This document shows, one piece after another, positions 27,654 through 37,477 of a stretch of DNA of 64,000 nucleotides. This DNA is from an uncultured Prevotellaceae bacterium. Its GTDB lineage: Bacteria > Bacteroidota > Bacteroidia > Bacteroidales > Bacteroidaceae. The position numbers and the translations under genes were made by a program. The first letter of the stretch is position 1. Each line of letters opens with the position of its first letter. The DNA is taken from assembly GCA_902762325.1 (NCBI GenBank), contig CACWNV010000016.1, forward strand, positions 29,408-93,407, read 5' to 3'. Under the pieces are notes generated by a model. The model did not search any database. It was not told the origin of the DNA and saw only the letters and a program-made list of their open reading frames with translations.

Positions 27654-29630
27654 TTATTCCTCGTTAGAAGCCTCAGCTTCATCCGGAAGGTCTTCTTCGA
27701 CGACGAGGTTGTCAATGATGAAGTTCTGACGCTCCATCGTATTCTTGCCCATATAGTACTCCAGCAACTTTGCCACCTGGTCGTTCTTGTGAAGGGTGAC
27801 CTGTTCAAGTCGCATATCAGGACCGATAAAATGGACAAATTCCTCGGGTGAAATCTCCCCTAAGCCCTTAAAACGGGTAATCTCGGGGTCAGGACCCAGC
27901 TCGCTGATGGCACGCAGCCGCTCCTCTTCACTATAACAGTAATGGGTAATAAAATCGCTCTTACGCTCTTTCGGGTCACGCTTGGCATCTGCTTCCTCAA
28001 TCACTTTCTTGTTCTTAATCTTCGTCCGGCGGTTGCGCACGCGGAACAACGGCGTCTGAAGGACATAGACGTGCCCCTTCTTGATAAGGTCGGGGAAGAA
28101 CTGAAGGAAGAATGTAATGATCAGCAGTCGGATATGCATGCCGTCGACATCGGCATCGGTGGCAACGATAACCTTGTTATAGCGCAGCGTGTCAAGTCCG
28201 TCTTCGATGTCCAACGCTGCCTGCAGGAGGTTGAACTCTTCATTCTCGTAAACCACTTTCTTTGTCAGCCCATACGAGTTAAGAGGCTTTCCGCGAAGTG
28301 AGAACACCGCCTGGGTATTCACATCACGGCTCTTCGTGATACTTCCGCTGGCAGAGTCACCCTCGGTAATGAAGATGCTGCTCTCCTCTTTACGGTTGTC
28401 TTTGGTGTCGCTGTAATGAATACGGCAGTCACGAAGCTTCCTGTTGTGCAGGTTAGCCTTCTTTGCCCTTTCGCGAGCAAGCTTTGTCACGCCAGCCATT
28501 GCCTTGCGCTCCCTTTCGCTCTCCTTCACCTTGTTCTCGATAGCCTCAGCCACATCGGTATGGATATGCAGGTAATTGTCCACCTGCTGCTTGACGAAGT
28601 CGCCCACATACTTGCTGATGCTTTCCCCCTCGGGTGCCATCAGCGTGCTTCCGAGCTTGATCTTGGTCTGACTTTCAAACACGGGCTCTTCCACATTGAT
28701 GGCGATAGCCGCCACGATACCATTGCGGATGTCGCTGTATTCGTATTTCCCGAAATACTCCTTCATGGTTCGTGCTATATGTTCCTTGAACGCACTCTGG
28801 TGAGTACCGCCCTGCGTGGTATGCTGACCGTTGACAAACGAATGGTATTCCTCTCCATACTGGTTCGTGTGGGTGAAAGCAATCTCGATGTCTTCACCCT
28901 TCATGTGTACGATGGGATACAAGCCGTCAGTGGTCATGCTATCCGACAGAAGGTCGCGCAGACCGTTGCGGCTCACGATACGTCTGCCGTTGTACATGAT
29001 AATCAGTCCCTGATTGAGGTACGTATAGTTACGGAGCATGTTCTCGACGATATCGCTTTGGAACTGATAGTTCTTAAACAGCTTCTCGCTATTATCCGGC
29101 TCGAAGAAGATATAGGTGCCTGTCTCATCGTTTGTCGGCTCCGTAACATCGGTCTGCAAGACTCCCTTGGCAAACGTAAGGGCACGAACCTTTCCTTCGC
29201 GATAGGACTTCACTTCGAAGCGGGCACTGAGGGCATTGACCGCCTTCACGCCCACGCCGTTCAGTCCGACGCTCTTCTTGAAAGCCTTGGAATCGTACTT
29301 GCCACCGGTATTCAGCACCGACACAGCCTCAACAAGCTTTCCCTGCGGAATGCCGCGACCGTAGTCACGCACGGAGACACGGAGTTTCTCGTCGATGTCC
29401 ACCTCGATACGCTTTCCCGCATTCATCTTGAACTCGTCAATGGAGTTGTCTATCACTTCCTTCAACAGTACATAAATGCCGTCTTCCGGCAACGAACCGT
29501 CACCGAGACGACCAATATACATACCCGGGCGAAGCCGGATATGCTCGATACCTGTCAGGGTCTGGATATTGTCATCGGTATATTGAACCTGTTGCTGCTG
29601 TCCTTCGATTATGTTTTCTTCCTGTTTCAT
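27654..29630 (-). CDS. parE: DNA topoisomerase IV subunit B
   Basis: ATPase subunit of the type IIA topoisomerase that unlinks daughter chromosomes. 658 residues. GHKL ATPase motifs 'VIDNSIDEF', '[11 protein letters not shown]' and '[13 protein letters not shown]', transducer domain, then TOPRIM with 'EGDSASGS' and '[12 protein letters not shown]', and C-terminal '[13 protein letters not shown]'. The length and the EGDSASGS (rather than EGDSAGGSA) form favour ParE over GyrB in this phylum. No parC is seen in the window. It sits between the acetyltransferase-like gene (21 nt) and the S41 peptidase. Confidence 0.88.
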   Translation of the reverse strand: MKQEENIIEGQQQQVQYTDDNIQTLTGIEHIRLRPGMYIGRLGDGSLPEDGIYVLLKEVIDNSIDEFKMNAGKRIEVDIDEKLRVSVRDYGRGIPQGKLVEAVSVLNTGGKYDSKAFKKSVGLNGVGVKAVNALSARFEVKSYREGKVRALTFAKGVLQTDVTEPTNDETGTYIFFEPDNSEKLFKNYQFQSDIVENMLRNYTYLNQGLIIMYNGRRIVSRNGLRDLLSDSMTTDGLYPIVHMKGEDIEIAFTHTNQYGEEYHSFVNGQHTTQGGTHQSAFKEHIARTMKEYFGKYEYSDIRNGIVAAIAINVEEPVFESQTKIKLGSTLMAPEGESISKYVGDFVKQQVDNYLHIHTDVAEAIENKVKESERERKAMAGVTKLARERAKKANLHNRKLRDCRIHYSDTKDNRKEESSIFITEGDSASGSITKSRDVNTQAVFSLRGKPLNSYGLTKKVVYENEEFNLLQAALDIEDGLDTLRYNKVIVATDADVDGMHIRLLIITFFLQFFPDLIKKGHVYVLQTPLFRVRNRRTKIKNKKVIEEADAKRDPKERKSDFITHYCYSEEERLRAISELGPDPEITRFKGLGEISPEEFVHFIGPDMRLEQVTLHKNDQVAKLLEYYMGKNTMERQNFIIDNLVVEEDLPDEAEASNEE

Positions 29631-29651
29631 TCAGCTTGTTAGATTGTTTTC

Positions 29652-30806
29652 CTACCCTTTAATTATCTTCTTGAAACATCTGCGACGCTTGTGGAGGGTG
29701 GTATCAAAGTAGCTCCACTGTCCCTGTACGTTCTCATTGGTCTCCATTTCCACCTGACTCTCGCCCCATTTGATGCCATATTTGTTGTACCAGGGTATGA
29801 GGTCGTAGAACATCAGGGCATTGACGCCTTTGCTACGGTACTCGGGCAGCACGCCAATCATCATGAGATCGACGATGTCGGTCTTATGGAACTTCAGTGC
29901 ACGAAGGACATGCCACCATCCGAAAGGCAGGAGACGACCGCGACGACATTTCTGGAACGCACGGGAGACAGAAGGAATGGTAATGCCCACGCCCACCATC
30001 TTGTGCTCCTCTGTCGACCAGTCTTCAATGATAGGGATGAGATTGAGGTCGACCATCGGGAAATACATCTTCACATACTGGTCAATCTGATTCTCCGACA
30101 GTCGGGAATAGCCATAAAGGTCCTTGAACGTATCATTGATAAGATGGAATATCTGATGTCCGAGTCCCTCTTCCATCACTTCCTTCTTGGTCGGCTTGCG
30201 TACATGCAGATGGTAGCGCTTCATGATCATCTCAGAAATCTTGACCATCTTCTCGGGCACCTTCTCAGGGACGGTAATCTTGAATTCGACATAGTCGTTG
30301 TCCTTTTCAAACCCTCCATATTGCTCCACATGCTTGGGATAATAGGGGTAATTATAGATTGTAGCCTGGGTTCCCAGCTGGTCAAAGCCCCATGTGAGCA
30401 TTCCCTCGGGGTCGAAATCGGTGAATCCTAACGGACCGACCATCTCCGTCATGCCCTTGCTGCGCCCGTAGTCCTCTACCGCCTTGAAGAGCGCTTTGCT
30501 CACATCAGCGTCGTCGATGAAATCAAGCCAGCCGAAGCGGACGCTCTTCCGCTCCCACTTCTCATTGGCACGATGATTGATAATAGCAGCCACGCGGCCA
30601 CAAAGCTTACCGTCTTTGTAAGCCATAAACAACTCTGCTTCGCAAAACTCAAAAGCTGCATTCTTGTCTTTGCTCAGAGTATTCACATCATCACTGAACA
30701 GACTTGGCACATCATAGGGATTGCCCTTGTACAAATCGTAATGAAATTCTATGAATGATTTCAGATCCTGTTTCGACTCAACCTTCCTTATCTCGACTAA
30801 AGACAT
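29652..30806 (-). CDS. GNAT-like acetyltransferase family protein
   Basis: 384-residue cytoplasmic protein. The N-terminal region ('EFHYDLYKGNPYDVPSLFSD', 'FMAYKDGKLCGRVAAIIN') and C-terminal region ('IGVLPEYRSKGVNALMFYDL') look like duplicated GNAT folds; the RxxGxxA-like acetyl-CoA loop is partial (YRSKGVNA). The family is conserved in Bacteroidota but I know of no assigned substrate. It is the first gene of a likely operon with parE and the S41 peptidase, with a TATATTTG box 35 nt upstream. Confidence 0.8.
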   Translation of the reverse strand: MSLVEIRKVESKQDLKSFIEFHYDLYKGNPYDVPSLFSDDVNTLSKDKNAAFEFCEAELFMAYKDGKLCGRVAAIINHRANEKWERKSVRFGWLDFIDDADVSKALFKAVEDYGRSKGMTEMVGPLGFTDFDPEGMLTWGFDQLGTQATIYNYPYYPKHVEQYGGFEKDNDYVEFKITVPEKVPEKMVKISEMIMKRYHLHVRKPTKKEVMEEGLGHQIFHLINDTFKDLYGYSRLSENQIDQYVKMYFPMVDLNLIPIIEDWSTEEHKMVGVGITIPSVSRAFQKCRRGRLLPFGWWHVLRALKFHKTDIVDLMMIGVLPEYRSKGVNALMFYDLIPWYNKYGIKWGESQVEMETNENVQGQWSYFDTTLHKRRRCFKKIIKG

Positions 30807-30840
30807 AATAGAAATAAAATATTTTAATATAAACTTTGTG

Positions 30841-30848
30841 CAAATATA
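30841..30848 (-). promoter_or_regulatory. -7 box for the acetyltransferase-parE-S41 operon
   Basis: TATATTTG on the minus strand, 34 nt upstream of the ATG at 30806; no clear TTTG partner. Confidence 0.5.
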
Positions 30849-31009
30849 CGCATTTTTGGGAAAATACCCCTACTGACAGCCCTTTTTATTAACAAAAAAC
30901 GACTTTCTCGCACTTATTTAATTAAAAAATAAGAAATTTAATTGCATTTATGATTTATTTTGCTTTTCTTTGCAGTTGGAAATCATTTGAATAATATATA
31001 ATTAAGTTT

Positions 31010-32140
31010 ATGAAAGCCAAAAAACTACTAACAGCTATCGTCGCCATGACGATGGTTTGTGCAGCTTCAGCACAGGAAGTTCTGAAATCGTATTCATTTG
31101 TAGAAGCACAAGGTGGTGTACAGCTTACATCTACCAACGCTCCAATGGACAAACTAATCATGCCCACGGCGGCATTCTCTATTGGTCATTACTTCTTCCC
31201 TTCTGTCGGACTCCGTCTCCATGTGAATGGATGGCAGTCGAAAAGCGGCTTCAAGAGCATTGACCAGTACTATAAGTGGAACTACATCACAACTGATGCA
31301 GACCTGTTGGTTAACCTCACAAACCTCTTCAGCAGGAATCACAACTATTCTCATGCTCTGAACCTGATTCTTATCGGTGGATTCGGTCTGACAGATGCCT
31401 GGAATAACGATGAGCTGAAGACACTGATTAACAATCAGGGGCTGGACATGCCACTCGTTTGGAAGAAAAACCGTCTCAGCCATAACCTGCGTGCAGGACT
31501 TCGTCTGGAAACAAACGTGACCAAGCCTCTGGGACTTTCTCTTGAGGTAACTGCTAACAGCCTCAACGACCGCTTCAATTCTAAGCTGAACAACAGCGAC
31601 GACTGGATGTTCACGGCTATGCTGGGCCTCAGCTTCCGCTTCGGTCATAAGTATAAGACCTGCAAGAAACAGGTGGTTGAACCAGAGCCTGTACCTGTTC
31701 CAGAGCCCGCTCCCGTCGTGGAAGAGAAGAAGCCGGAACCCGCTCCTGTTGTCGAAGAAAAGAAGCCGGAACCCGTCTTTGTTGAGAAGAACGAGTCATT
31801 GCGCGAGGAAATCTTCTACGTCATCTGTAAGTCTGACCCATCTGTCGGTGAGGAACAGATCAAGAGAGTGGTTGACTTCATGAAGCGTAACCCGAATGCA
31901 AAGGTATCTATCGTGGGCTATGCCGATAAGGGCACAGGTACACCACTTGGCAACGTAGGCTACTCTAAGCAGCGTGCTGAGAAGTGTAAGGCAGAACTTG
32001 TTGAGAAGTATGGCTGCGATGCAAGCCGCATCACTACCGACTATAAGGGTGACACCGTACAGCCGTTCTCTGAGAATGACAAGAACCGCTGCGTCATCAT
32101 CGAAGGTAAGGGAAGCCATCAGGAGAAAGTGATGAAATAA
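31010..32140 (+). CDS. OmpA family outer membrane protein
   Basis: 376 residues. Signal peptide ending 'AASAQ' near residue 22, an N-terminal beta-barrel (about 23-215), a Pro/Glu/Lys linker (about 220-265) with two copies of an 11-residue repeat, and a C-terminal OmpA peptidoglycan-binding domain ('VSIVGYADKGTGTPLGNVGY', 'SKQRAEKCKAELVEKYG', 'NRCVIIEG'). It anchors the outer membrane to peptidoglycan. It is monocistronic, ending in a strong terminator. I did not find a full-consensus promoter in the upstream 200 bp, which is very AT-rich. Confidence 0.92.
   Translation: MKAKKLLTAIVAMTMVCAASAQEVLKSYSFVEAQGGVQLTSTNAPMDKLIMPTAAFSIGHYFFPSVGLRLHVNGWQSKSGFKSIDQYYKWNYITTDADLLVNLTNLFSRNHNYSHALNLILIGGFGLTDAWNNDELKTLINNQGLDMPLVWKKNRLSHNLRAGLRLETNVTKPLGLSLEVTANSLNDRFNSKLNNSDDWMFTAMLGLSFRFGHKYKTCKKQVVEPEPVPVPEPAPVVEEKKPEPAPVVEEKKPEPVFVEKNESLREEIFYVICKSDPSVGEEQIKRVVDFMKRNPNAKVSIVGYADKGTGTPLGNVGYSKQRAEKCKAELVEKYGCDASRITTDYKGDTVQPFSENDKNRCVIIEGKGSHQEKVMK
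31706..31771 (+). repeat. 33-bp tandem repeat in the OmpA linker
   Basis: Two adjacent 33-bp units (31706-31738, 31739-31771) differing at a few third positions encode PAPVVEEKKPE twice. They lengthen the Pro/Glu-rich linker between barrel and OmpA domain. Confidence 0.85.
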
Positions 32141-32177
32141 ACATCCAGACCTGACAGAGAATAAACATTCATAAATG

Positions 32178-32222
32178 AGAGCTTTGGCCTTCTTATTAAA
32201 AGGTCAAAGCTTTCTTTTTTTT
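32178..32222 (+). terminator. Intrinsic terminator after the OmpA gene
   Basis: GAGCTTTGGCCTT pairs with AAAGGTCAAAGCTTTC and is followed by a run of T residues. Confidence 0.85.
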
Positions 32223-32260
32223 ATTGGTATCCGCCACATCTTCCGCCCTGTTTAACTATC

Positions 32261-32569
32261 AAAGAACTTGACAAAAACTTGTCGGGGAAAAGTGATGAAA
32301 GAGAAGTTAAATTATGTAAAAGTCGATTCTTCACTCTTCATTCTTCATTCTTCATTTTCCCATCGCTTAGGTTTCGCACTGCGAAACCTTACCTTTGGCA
32401 AATTCGGATTTTGTAAACTGCCTGTTTACAGATAAATAATCACGTAACCACCTGTCAGACAACACTTTACGAAAAACCCAAAAAATGGCGTTTTTTCGAC
32501 CGAGAAACTTTTTGTTCGTTCAGATGGCCTTAATTTAGGGCTAAAATTCGAATAAATCTTGACAAAGAC
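32261..32569 (+). repeat. Dispersed ~300-bp repeat, copy 1
   Basis: Nearly all of the ~350 bp between the OmpA terminator and the methyltransferase stop codon matches, in inverse orientation, 43672-43960. There are three conserved blocks. Left (32261-32321) contains GACAA/TTGTC and GGGGAAAAGTGATGAAAGAG. Centre (32371-32400) contains the hairpin AGGTTTCGCA/TGCGAAACCT. Right (32465-32569) contains CCAAAAAATG..GCG, TTTTCGACCG, GTTCGTTC and GATGGCCTTAATTT. The segments between blocks have diverged. Both ends carry CTTGACAAA in the same orientation. The element's nature is unknown: small mobile element, structured RNA or tiny gene. Confidence 0.8.
32295..32435 (+). CDS. Doubtful 46-codon ORF inside repeat copy 1
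   Basis: ATG at 32295 (MKEKLNYVKVDSSLF...) to TAA at 32433. The first 35 codons align in frame without gaps to the ORF in copy 2 (shared MKEKLN, VK, SSF, HRLGFA, RNL, F), then the frames diverge. Base-level conservation outside this frame is at least as strong, so it may not be a protein gene. Confidence 0.25.
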   Translation: MKEKLNYVKVDSSLFILHSSFSHRLGFALRNLTFGKFGFCKLPVYR

Positions 32570-33832
32570 TCAGGGATTGTCTGCACGCTGACAAAACAAC
32601 AACACATGGGTTTTGTCAGCCAGAGTGGTACCGAAGAGATAGGTGTCTCCTCCGTCCTTCAACTTGAGACGACGCCGAAGCTCTTCCGCACCAATCGGGA
32701 AATTGCGGACGCTTACGTTGGCTTTGCTCAGTCCACTCATCACTTTCTTCAGTTCTTTCTTATTCATCGTTGATACATTACGAATCTTAAAACGACGGCC
32801 AGGAAAGTCGCTGATGAGCGAAGAGGCGACAAAAAGATGAGAATTGGGATGAAGTGAACGAACCTCAAACTGTCTGCACAACTGGGCAAAACAACCGGCT
32901 TTCATGATGGAAGCATTGGGTTCGTACAAGAAGGAGTCCCGAAGAACGGAAAAAGAAGCGGCATCTGCCGATAACAGACCAGAAGGAGCGGCTGAAGCGT
33001 CCTTATCTTCATAACTAAAGGTAAAGGTATCTGCATCATTGACACAGAAGATGCGTAAAGCCCCTTTCTTTTGCGCTGAGAGGACGAGAAGCAGCTCTTT
33101 GCACTCATTGCCCACGGAAAGGATATGAACCTCACACGTGCCACGCAAATCGCCTATAGCCTTCCGCCAGTCGAGCATCGGCGAGAGCTTGAGCATTACA
33201 AACAGTCCTTTTTCCAATAGCTCATCACACAGACCCGACACGTCAGGGGTGCAGTCCTGGATGCTGTAGGTTCTGCCACCATGGGCATCGCGACGGGCAG
33301 GGTCAAGAAAGATGATACCGGCTCTATGAAGCCGATGCAGATAGTCAACCCCGTCTCCACAGACAACCGTTGAGCCCGAAAGACCCAACAAAGAAAGATT
33401 ATGCCGCACCAGTTCACACAGGTGCTGCTGTTGTTCCACATAGACACAACCTTCTTCTTCCTCTGTCTTCAGCGCAGCGGCGATAAAGGAAAAGTCAACA
33501 CCGAACCCTCCTGTGAGGTCGACAAACACAGGATTGCCGGCACAAGAGCCTGACACGACACCGTCTCTTGCCAACAGTGACGCAGCAAGAACAGCCTTGT
33601 AGCGAGCCGTCTGCTCAGACGAGCATTGCTCCATCGACAGATGAGGCGGATAGACAATGCCCTCAATGGCTGCCCATGCCGGCAGTTTGCGTCGGGCGAC
33701 CTGCCTACCGGCAATCTGATCAAGAGCCAGCGGCAAGTCAACCCCTGCATATTTATCGCCCTGCAACGCCAAAAGACGTATGTTGTCATCAGCATGCTCA
33801 CTGATAAACCTACGGGTCTGTTCGTTCATCAT
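32570..33832 (-). CDS. Class I SAM-dependent methyltransferase with THUMP-like C-terminal domain
   Basis: 420 residues from ATG at 33832 (MMNEQTRRFISEH). A longer frame from 33868 is ruled out because that ATG sits in the -33 promoter element. The SAM-binding core 'VFVDLTGGFGVDFSF' and 'DPARRD' with 'MLKLSPMLDW' are characteristic. The C-terminal part ('FKIRNVSTMNKKELKKVM', 'GLSKANVSVRNFP') is the THUMP-like domain of this family, suggesting RNA (tRNA or rRNA) as substrate, but the target is not established. The predicted transcript starts within a few nucleotides of the ATG, so the mRNA is probably leaderless. Confidence 0.85.
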   Translation of the reverse strand: MMNEQTRRFISEHADDNIRLLALQGDKYAGVDLPLALDQIAGRQVARRKLPAWAAIEGIVYPPHLSMEQCSSEQTARYKAVLAASLLARDGVVSGSCAGNPVFVDLTGGFGVDFSFIAAALKTEEEEGCVYVEQQQHLCELVRHNLSLLGLSGSTVVCGDGVDYLHRLHRAGIIFLDPARRDAHGGRTYSIQDCTPDVSGLCDELLEKGLFVMLKLSPMLDWRKAIGDLRGTCEVHILSVGNECKELLLVLSAQKKGALRIFCVNDADTFTFSYEDKDASAAPSGLLSADAASFSVLRDSFLYEPNASIMKAGCFAQLCRQFEVRSLHPNSHLFVASSLISDFPGRRFKIRNVSTMNKKELKKVMSGLSKANVSVRNFPIGAEELRRRLKLKDGGDTYLFGTTLADKTHVLLFCQRADNP

Positions 33833-33837
33833 GGCGG

Positions 33838-33869
33838 CAAAGTTACGTATTTCTGCCGCCGCAAGCAAA
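33838..33869 (-). promoter_or_regulatory. Promoter of the THUMP-like methyltransferase
   Basis: On the minus strand TTTG (33866-33869), 20 nt, TAACTTTG (33838-33845): full consensus, with only 5 nt between the -7 box and the ATG at 33832. Confidence 0.75.
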
Positions 33870-33891
33870 TTATTCCATCATTTTCTTTGGA

Positions 33892-34065
33892 CTACTCGTC
33901 CCATACGCTCACCGAAGGGAGCTGGCTCGCATCGTTATCGTCCTCAAAGAATCCTTCTTTAGACAGTTGTCTGTCTTCTGACATGATATTGTAGTACGAC
34001 AGACATATCATCTCGTCCATGACGAAAGACTGGCTACAGATGCCGGGTCGGATATATTTTTTCAT
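33892..34065 (-). CDS. Small acidic protein of 57 residues
   Basis: ATG at 34065 (MKKYIRPGICSQSFVMDEMI) to TAG at 33892. There is no signal peptide; the C-terminal half is acidic (EGFFEDDNDASQ). It starts 18 nt after the stop of the secreted CHB_HEX_C protein gene and is therefore likely on the same mRNA. Small proteins of this shape (MKKxYxxPxI... start, acidic tail) are frequent next to secreted-protein genes in Prevotella, to my knowledge, but no function is known. Confidence 0.6.
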   Translation of the reverse strand: MKKYIRPGICSQSFVMDEMICLSYYNIMSEDRQLSKEGFFEDDNDASQLPSVSVWDE

Positions 34066-34083
34066 AGTAAAAAGAGTTGGTGG

Positions 34084-35886
34084 TTATTGGATAATCATCT
34101 TTTTGCCATTCACGATGTAGATTCCTCTCTGCAGACTGACTGCCGATGAACCTGAGCCAGAGGTAATCATCCGACGGCCATGAAGGTCGTACACCCTGTC
34201 GGAGTTCCCCAAGGACCGTCCGTCTGTCGGGATTGTGTAGTCGGTTATACCGTCGGTGTCGCCTGTTCCGTCAATCATGAAGCTCTTTGCAGCCATCATG
34301 GATGGAACGACCAGATAAGCCTTATGCGCCATATTCATGAAGGCGGCTCCTTCGGCTGCCCCCCAATAGAAGCCAACCTGACTGTCATTATAAGTCGATA
34401 GCTTGTAGAAGAGGCCTTCACCCTCGGTCATGGCATCTTCATCCGTACCCTTCAGCATGTTCTCTGCATCCCTCTCACCGTCGGCAGAGGCAATCTCAAA
34501 ACAGTAGCTCTTCGGTTCGCCTTGCAGCACGACGCCGGTTGCAACTGGTATCACTTCTCCCGCATGGTAAGTCTTGCTCACAACCAGTTCGTCACCGTCC
34601 ATCTTATAGGTCTGGGCAGTAATTCCCGAAGGAACGACCAGCGACTTATCACCATAATAAAGCGTGGTATAGCCGCTCTTATCCATCGTCAAGTCAATCC
34701 GGTCGGGGGCTTCTACTTCTGTCTTCTTATAAATCTGAACGGCAGACTGGCCACCAAAGTAGCATGAGAACAACTCAGCCGTTGCGTTATAGGATAAGAG
34801 ACTCCGATAGGAAGCTCCTCCGCAAAACTTAACAACGGCGTCACCGTCGGTGAAAGAGATCTCTGCCTTGGAGAAATTATCCTGCGGCTGCTCATTCGTC
34901 TGTAAGTAATTCGACGTCTTTCCCTTGGCAAAGAAATAACCGGAGGTACTCTTCAGCCGCCAGTATTTCCCCGTTTCTTCGAGGGTAATCAGCTCAACGG
35001 CATCGTCGATGTCCTGTACAACTCCATTGTTGATGACCACCGGCACGGCATCGCGGTTGTTCTTTCCCGTCTTACCCAAAGCCACCTGATACTCTTCGTT
35101 AAGGATGATCAGCACATCCCCGTCTTCGAGCATCGACTGGTCGGTGACTTTCACAAAGCCTTCCACGCCATCTGCACTGGATTTCCTGACCGTAAAGGAA
35201 GCCGACGACACCTCACTGACTATCCCACCCAGTACTGCTATCGCCTTGATCGTGAGCGGCTGGGTGATTACAACCCTGTCTCCCTTCTGGCTCTTCTGAG
35301 TCGGCTCAGACTGATCCAGCGTGTAAAACACTTCAGCCCCTTCCGTCGCACTGGTCATTATGACCTCTGTGCCCTTCTCGACCTCACCGCCTTCAATGCT
35401 GAACACAGGACTTTCAGGGCGGATGGCTGCCTCGCTGGTATCATAGGTGACCGATATCGACTTGATCTGCCTATACGTTGAAACCTTCTGTGTTATGTTC
35501 AGCGTATAGACAGCGTCAGCTCCGCACGTCCAAGTCATGATGGACTTGTCGCTATTATAAGAGCTTCCACCCACTCCATTGAAACATAATTGGGTAAGAT
35601 TCTTCTCGGCAACCGACTCCACCACTACTTGCGTAATCCGATAACCGCCGGCCGTTATCGCCAGAGTGTTGTTGTAATAGAATTTCAAAAGTCTTCCATC
35701 GTCCTTCGGACTGTTACTTCCCTCGCCTTTGGCAAACTGCAATACGACGATATCAGACACTAACGGCTTAGACACATCATACTCAGTTGTGGTAAAATCG
35801 AAGTCCACAGTCTCTGCGGACACATCACAAACGCTGCACACAAATAGGCATAACAGCGACAAAATAAACTGTTTTGTCATCTTCAT
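34084..35886 (-). CDS. Secreted protein with chitobiase C-terminal-like domain and sorting tail
   Basis: 600 residues. Signal peptide MKMTKQFILSLLCLFVCSVC; an N-terminal beta domain ('FDFTTTEYDVSKP' to 'QIKSISVTYDTSEA'); a CHB_HEX_C-type Ig-like domain (about 155-235, 'PVFSIEGGEVEKGTEVIM', 'VFYTLDQSEPT'); a middle region with lectin-like repeats; and a C-terminal tail 'RVYDLHGRRMITSGSG' plus 'LQRGIYIVNGKKMIIQ' of the type IX-like kind. No catalytic motif is seen. A TATATTTG box lies 36 nt upstream, and a 57-aa gene follows in the same direction. Confidence 0.82.
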   Translation of the reverse strand: MKMTKQFILSLLCLFVCSVCDVSAETVDFDFTTTEYDVSKPLVSDIVVLQFAKGEGSNSPKDDGRLLKFYYNNTLAITAGGYRITQVVVESVAEKNLTQLCFNGVGGSSYNSDKSIMTWTCGADAVYTLNITQKVSTYRQIKSISVTYDTSEAAIRPESPVFSIEGGEVEKGTEVIMTSATEGAEVFYTLDQSEPTQKSQKGDRVVITQPLTIKAIAVLGGIVSEVSSASFTVRKSSADGVEGFVKVTDQSMLEDGDVLIILNEEYQVALGKTGKNNRDAVPVVINNGVVQDIDDAVELITLEETGKYWRLKSTSGYFFAKGKTSNYLQTNEQPQDNFSKAEISFTDGDAVVKFCGGASYRSLLSYNATAELFSCYFGGQSAVQIYKKTEVEAPDRIDLTMDKSGYTTLYYGDKSLVVPSGITAQTYKMDGDELVVSKTYHAGEVIPVATGVVLQGEPKSYCFEIASADGERDAENMLKGTDEDAMTEGEGLFYKLSTYNDSQVGFYWGAAEGAAFMNMAHKAYLVVPSMMAAKSFMIDGTGDTDGITDYTIPTDGRSLGNSDRVYDLHGRRMITSGSGSSAVSLQRGIYIVNGKKMIIQ

Positions 35887-35921
35887 AGTACTCTAAATTT
35901 AAAGTTAATGTTTATCGATTT

Positions 35922-35929
35922 CAAATATA
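35922..35929 (-). promoter_or_regulatory. -7 box for the 34084-35886 gene
   Basis: TATATTTG on the minus strand, 35 nt before the ATG; no clear TTTG at -33. Confidence 0.5.
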
Positions 35930-36012
35930 GGAAATCTTTTTGAGACAACGACGAAAGTGCTTGAAAATCAGCATAGGAAAGCTTGTATTCTTGATTTAAA
36001 TCAAGTCAAAAT

Positions 36013-36053
36013 AAAAAACGTACCCTTATCTTGATACAAAGACAAGGATACGT
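36013..36053 (-). terminator. Terminator of the esterase gene
   Basis: On the minus strand ACGTATCCTTGTCTT pairs with AAGATAAGGGTACGT (one G-T and one A-C position), followed by TTTTTT. It lies about 65 nt past the esterase stop. Confidence 0.7.
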
Positions 36054-36118
36054 TGATTGTTTTCACTGCTTTCAGGTAATCACCCGACTGGCTGGCCGGG
36101 TTTTCATCCCTCATTCAG

Positions 36119-37339
<1,221 letters not shown>

Positions 37340-37348
37340 TTAATGGTG

Positions 37349-37356
37349 CAAAGATA
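37349..37356 (-). promoter_or_regulatory. -7 box for the esterase gene
   Basis: TATCTTTG on the minus strand, 24 nt upstream of the ATG at 37324. Confidence 0.5.
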
Positions 37357-37398
37357 ATAAAATTCTTGAAGAGCCTCTGTGAGTGATAATATTTTTTG

Positions 37399-37406
37399 TA
37401 TCTTTG
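37399..37406 (+). promoter_or_regulatory. -7 box for the amidase-DUF3237 pair
   Basis: TATCTTTG on the plus strand, about 70 nt before the ATG at 37478; divergent from the esterase box 43 nt away. Confidence 0.5.
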
Positions 37407-37477
37407 CATTGATAATCTTGTAAAAACAAAATGATAAAGGGGGAATAGGCTTGGCGGTAAATCATTTCATACATTAC

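Noticed and set aside
28416-29642. 408-codon plus-strand open frame
   Set aside because: Antisense to parE, which has complete family motifs; the translation shows no domain.
29691-30431. 246-codon plus-strand open frame
   Set aside because: Antisense to the acetyltransferase-like gene; His-rich composition is a product of the reverse frame.
32261-32569. Repeat copy 1 as an insertion sequence or CRISPR array
   Set aside because: No transposase, no terminal inverted repeats, no regularly spaced repeat-spacer units.
37451-37477. TTG start adding nine residues to the amidase
   Set aside because: An ATG at 37478 gives a usable hydrophobic leader; TTG starts are rare. Kept as an alternative only.
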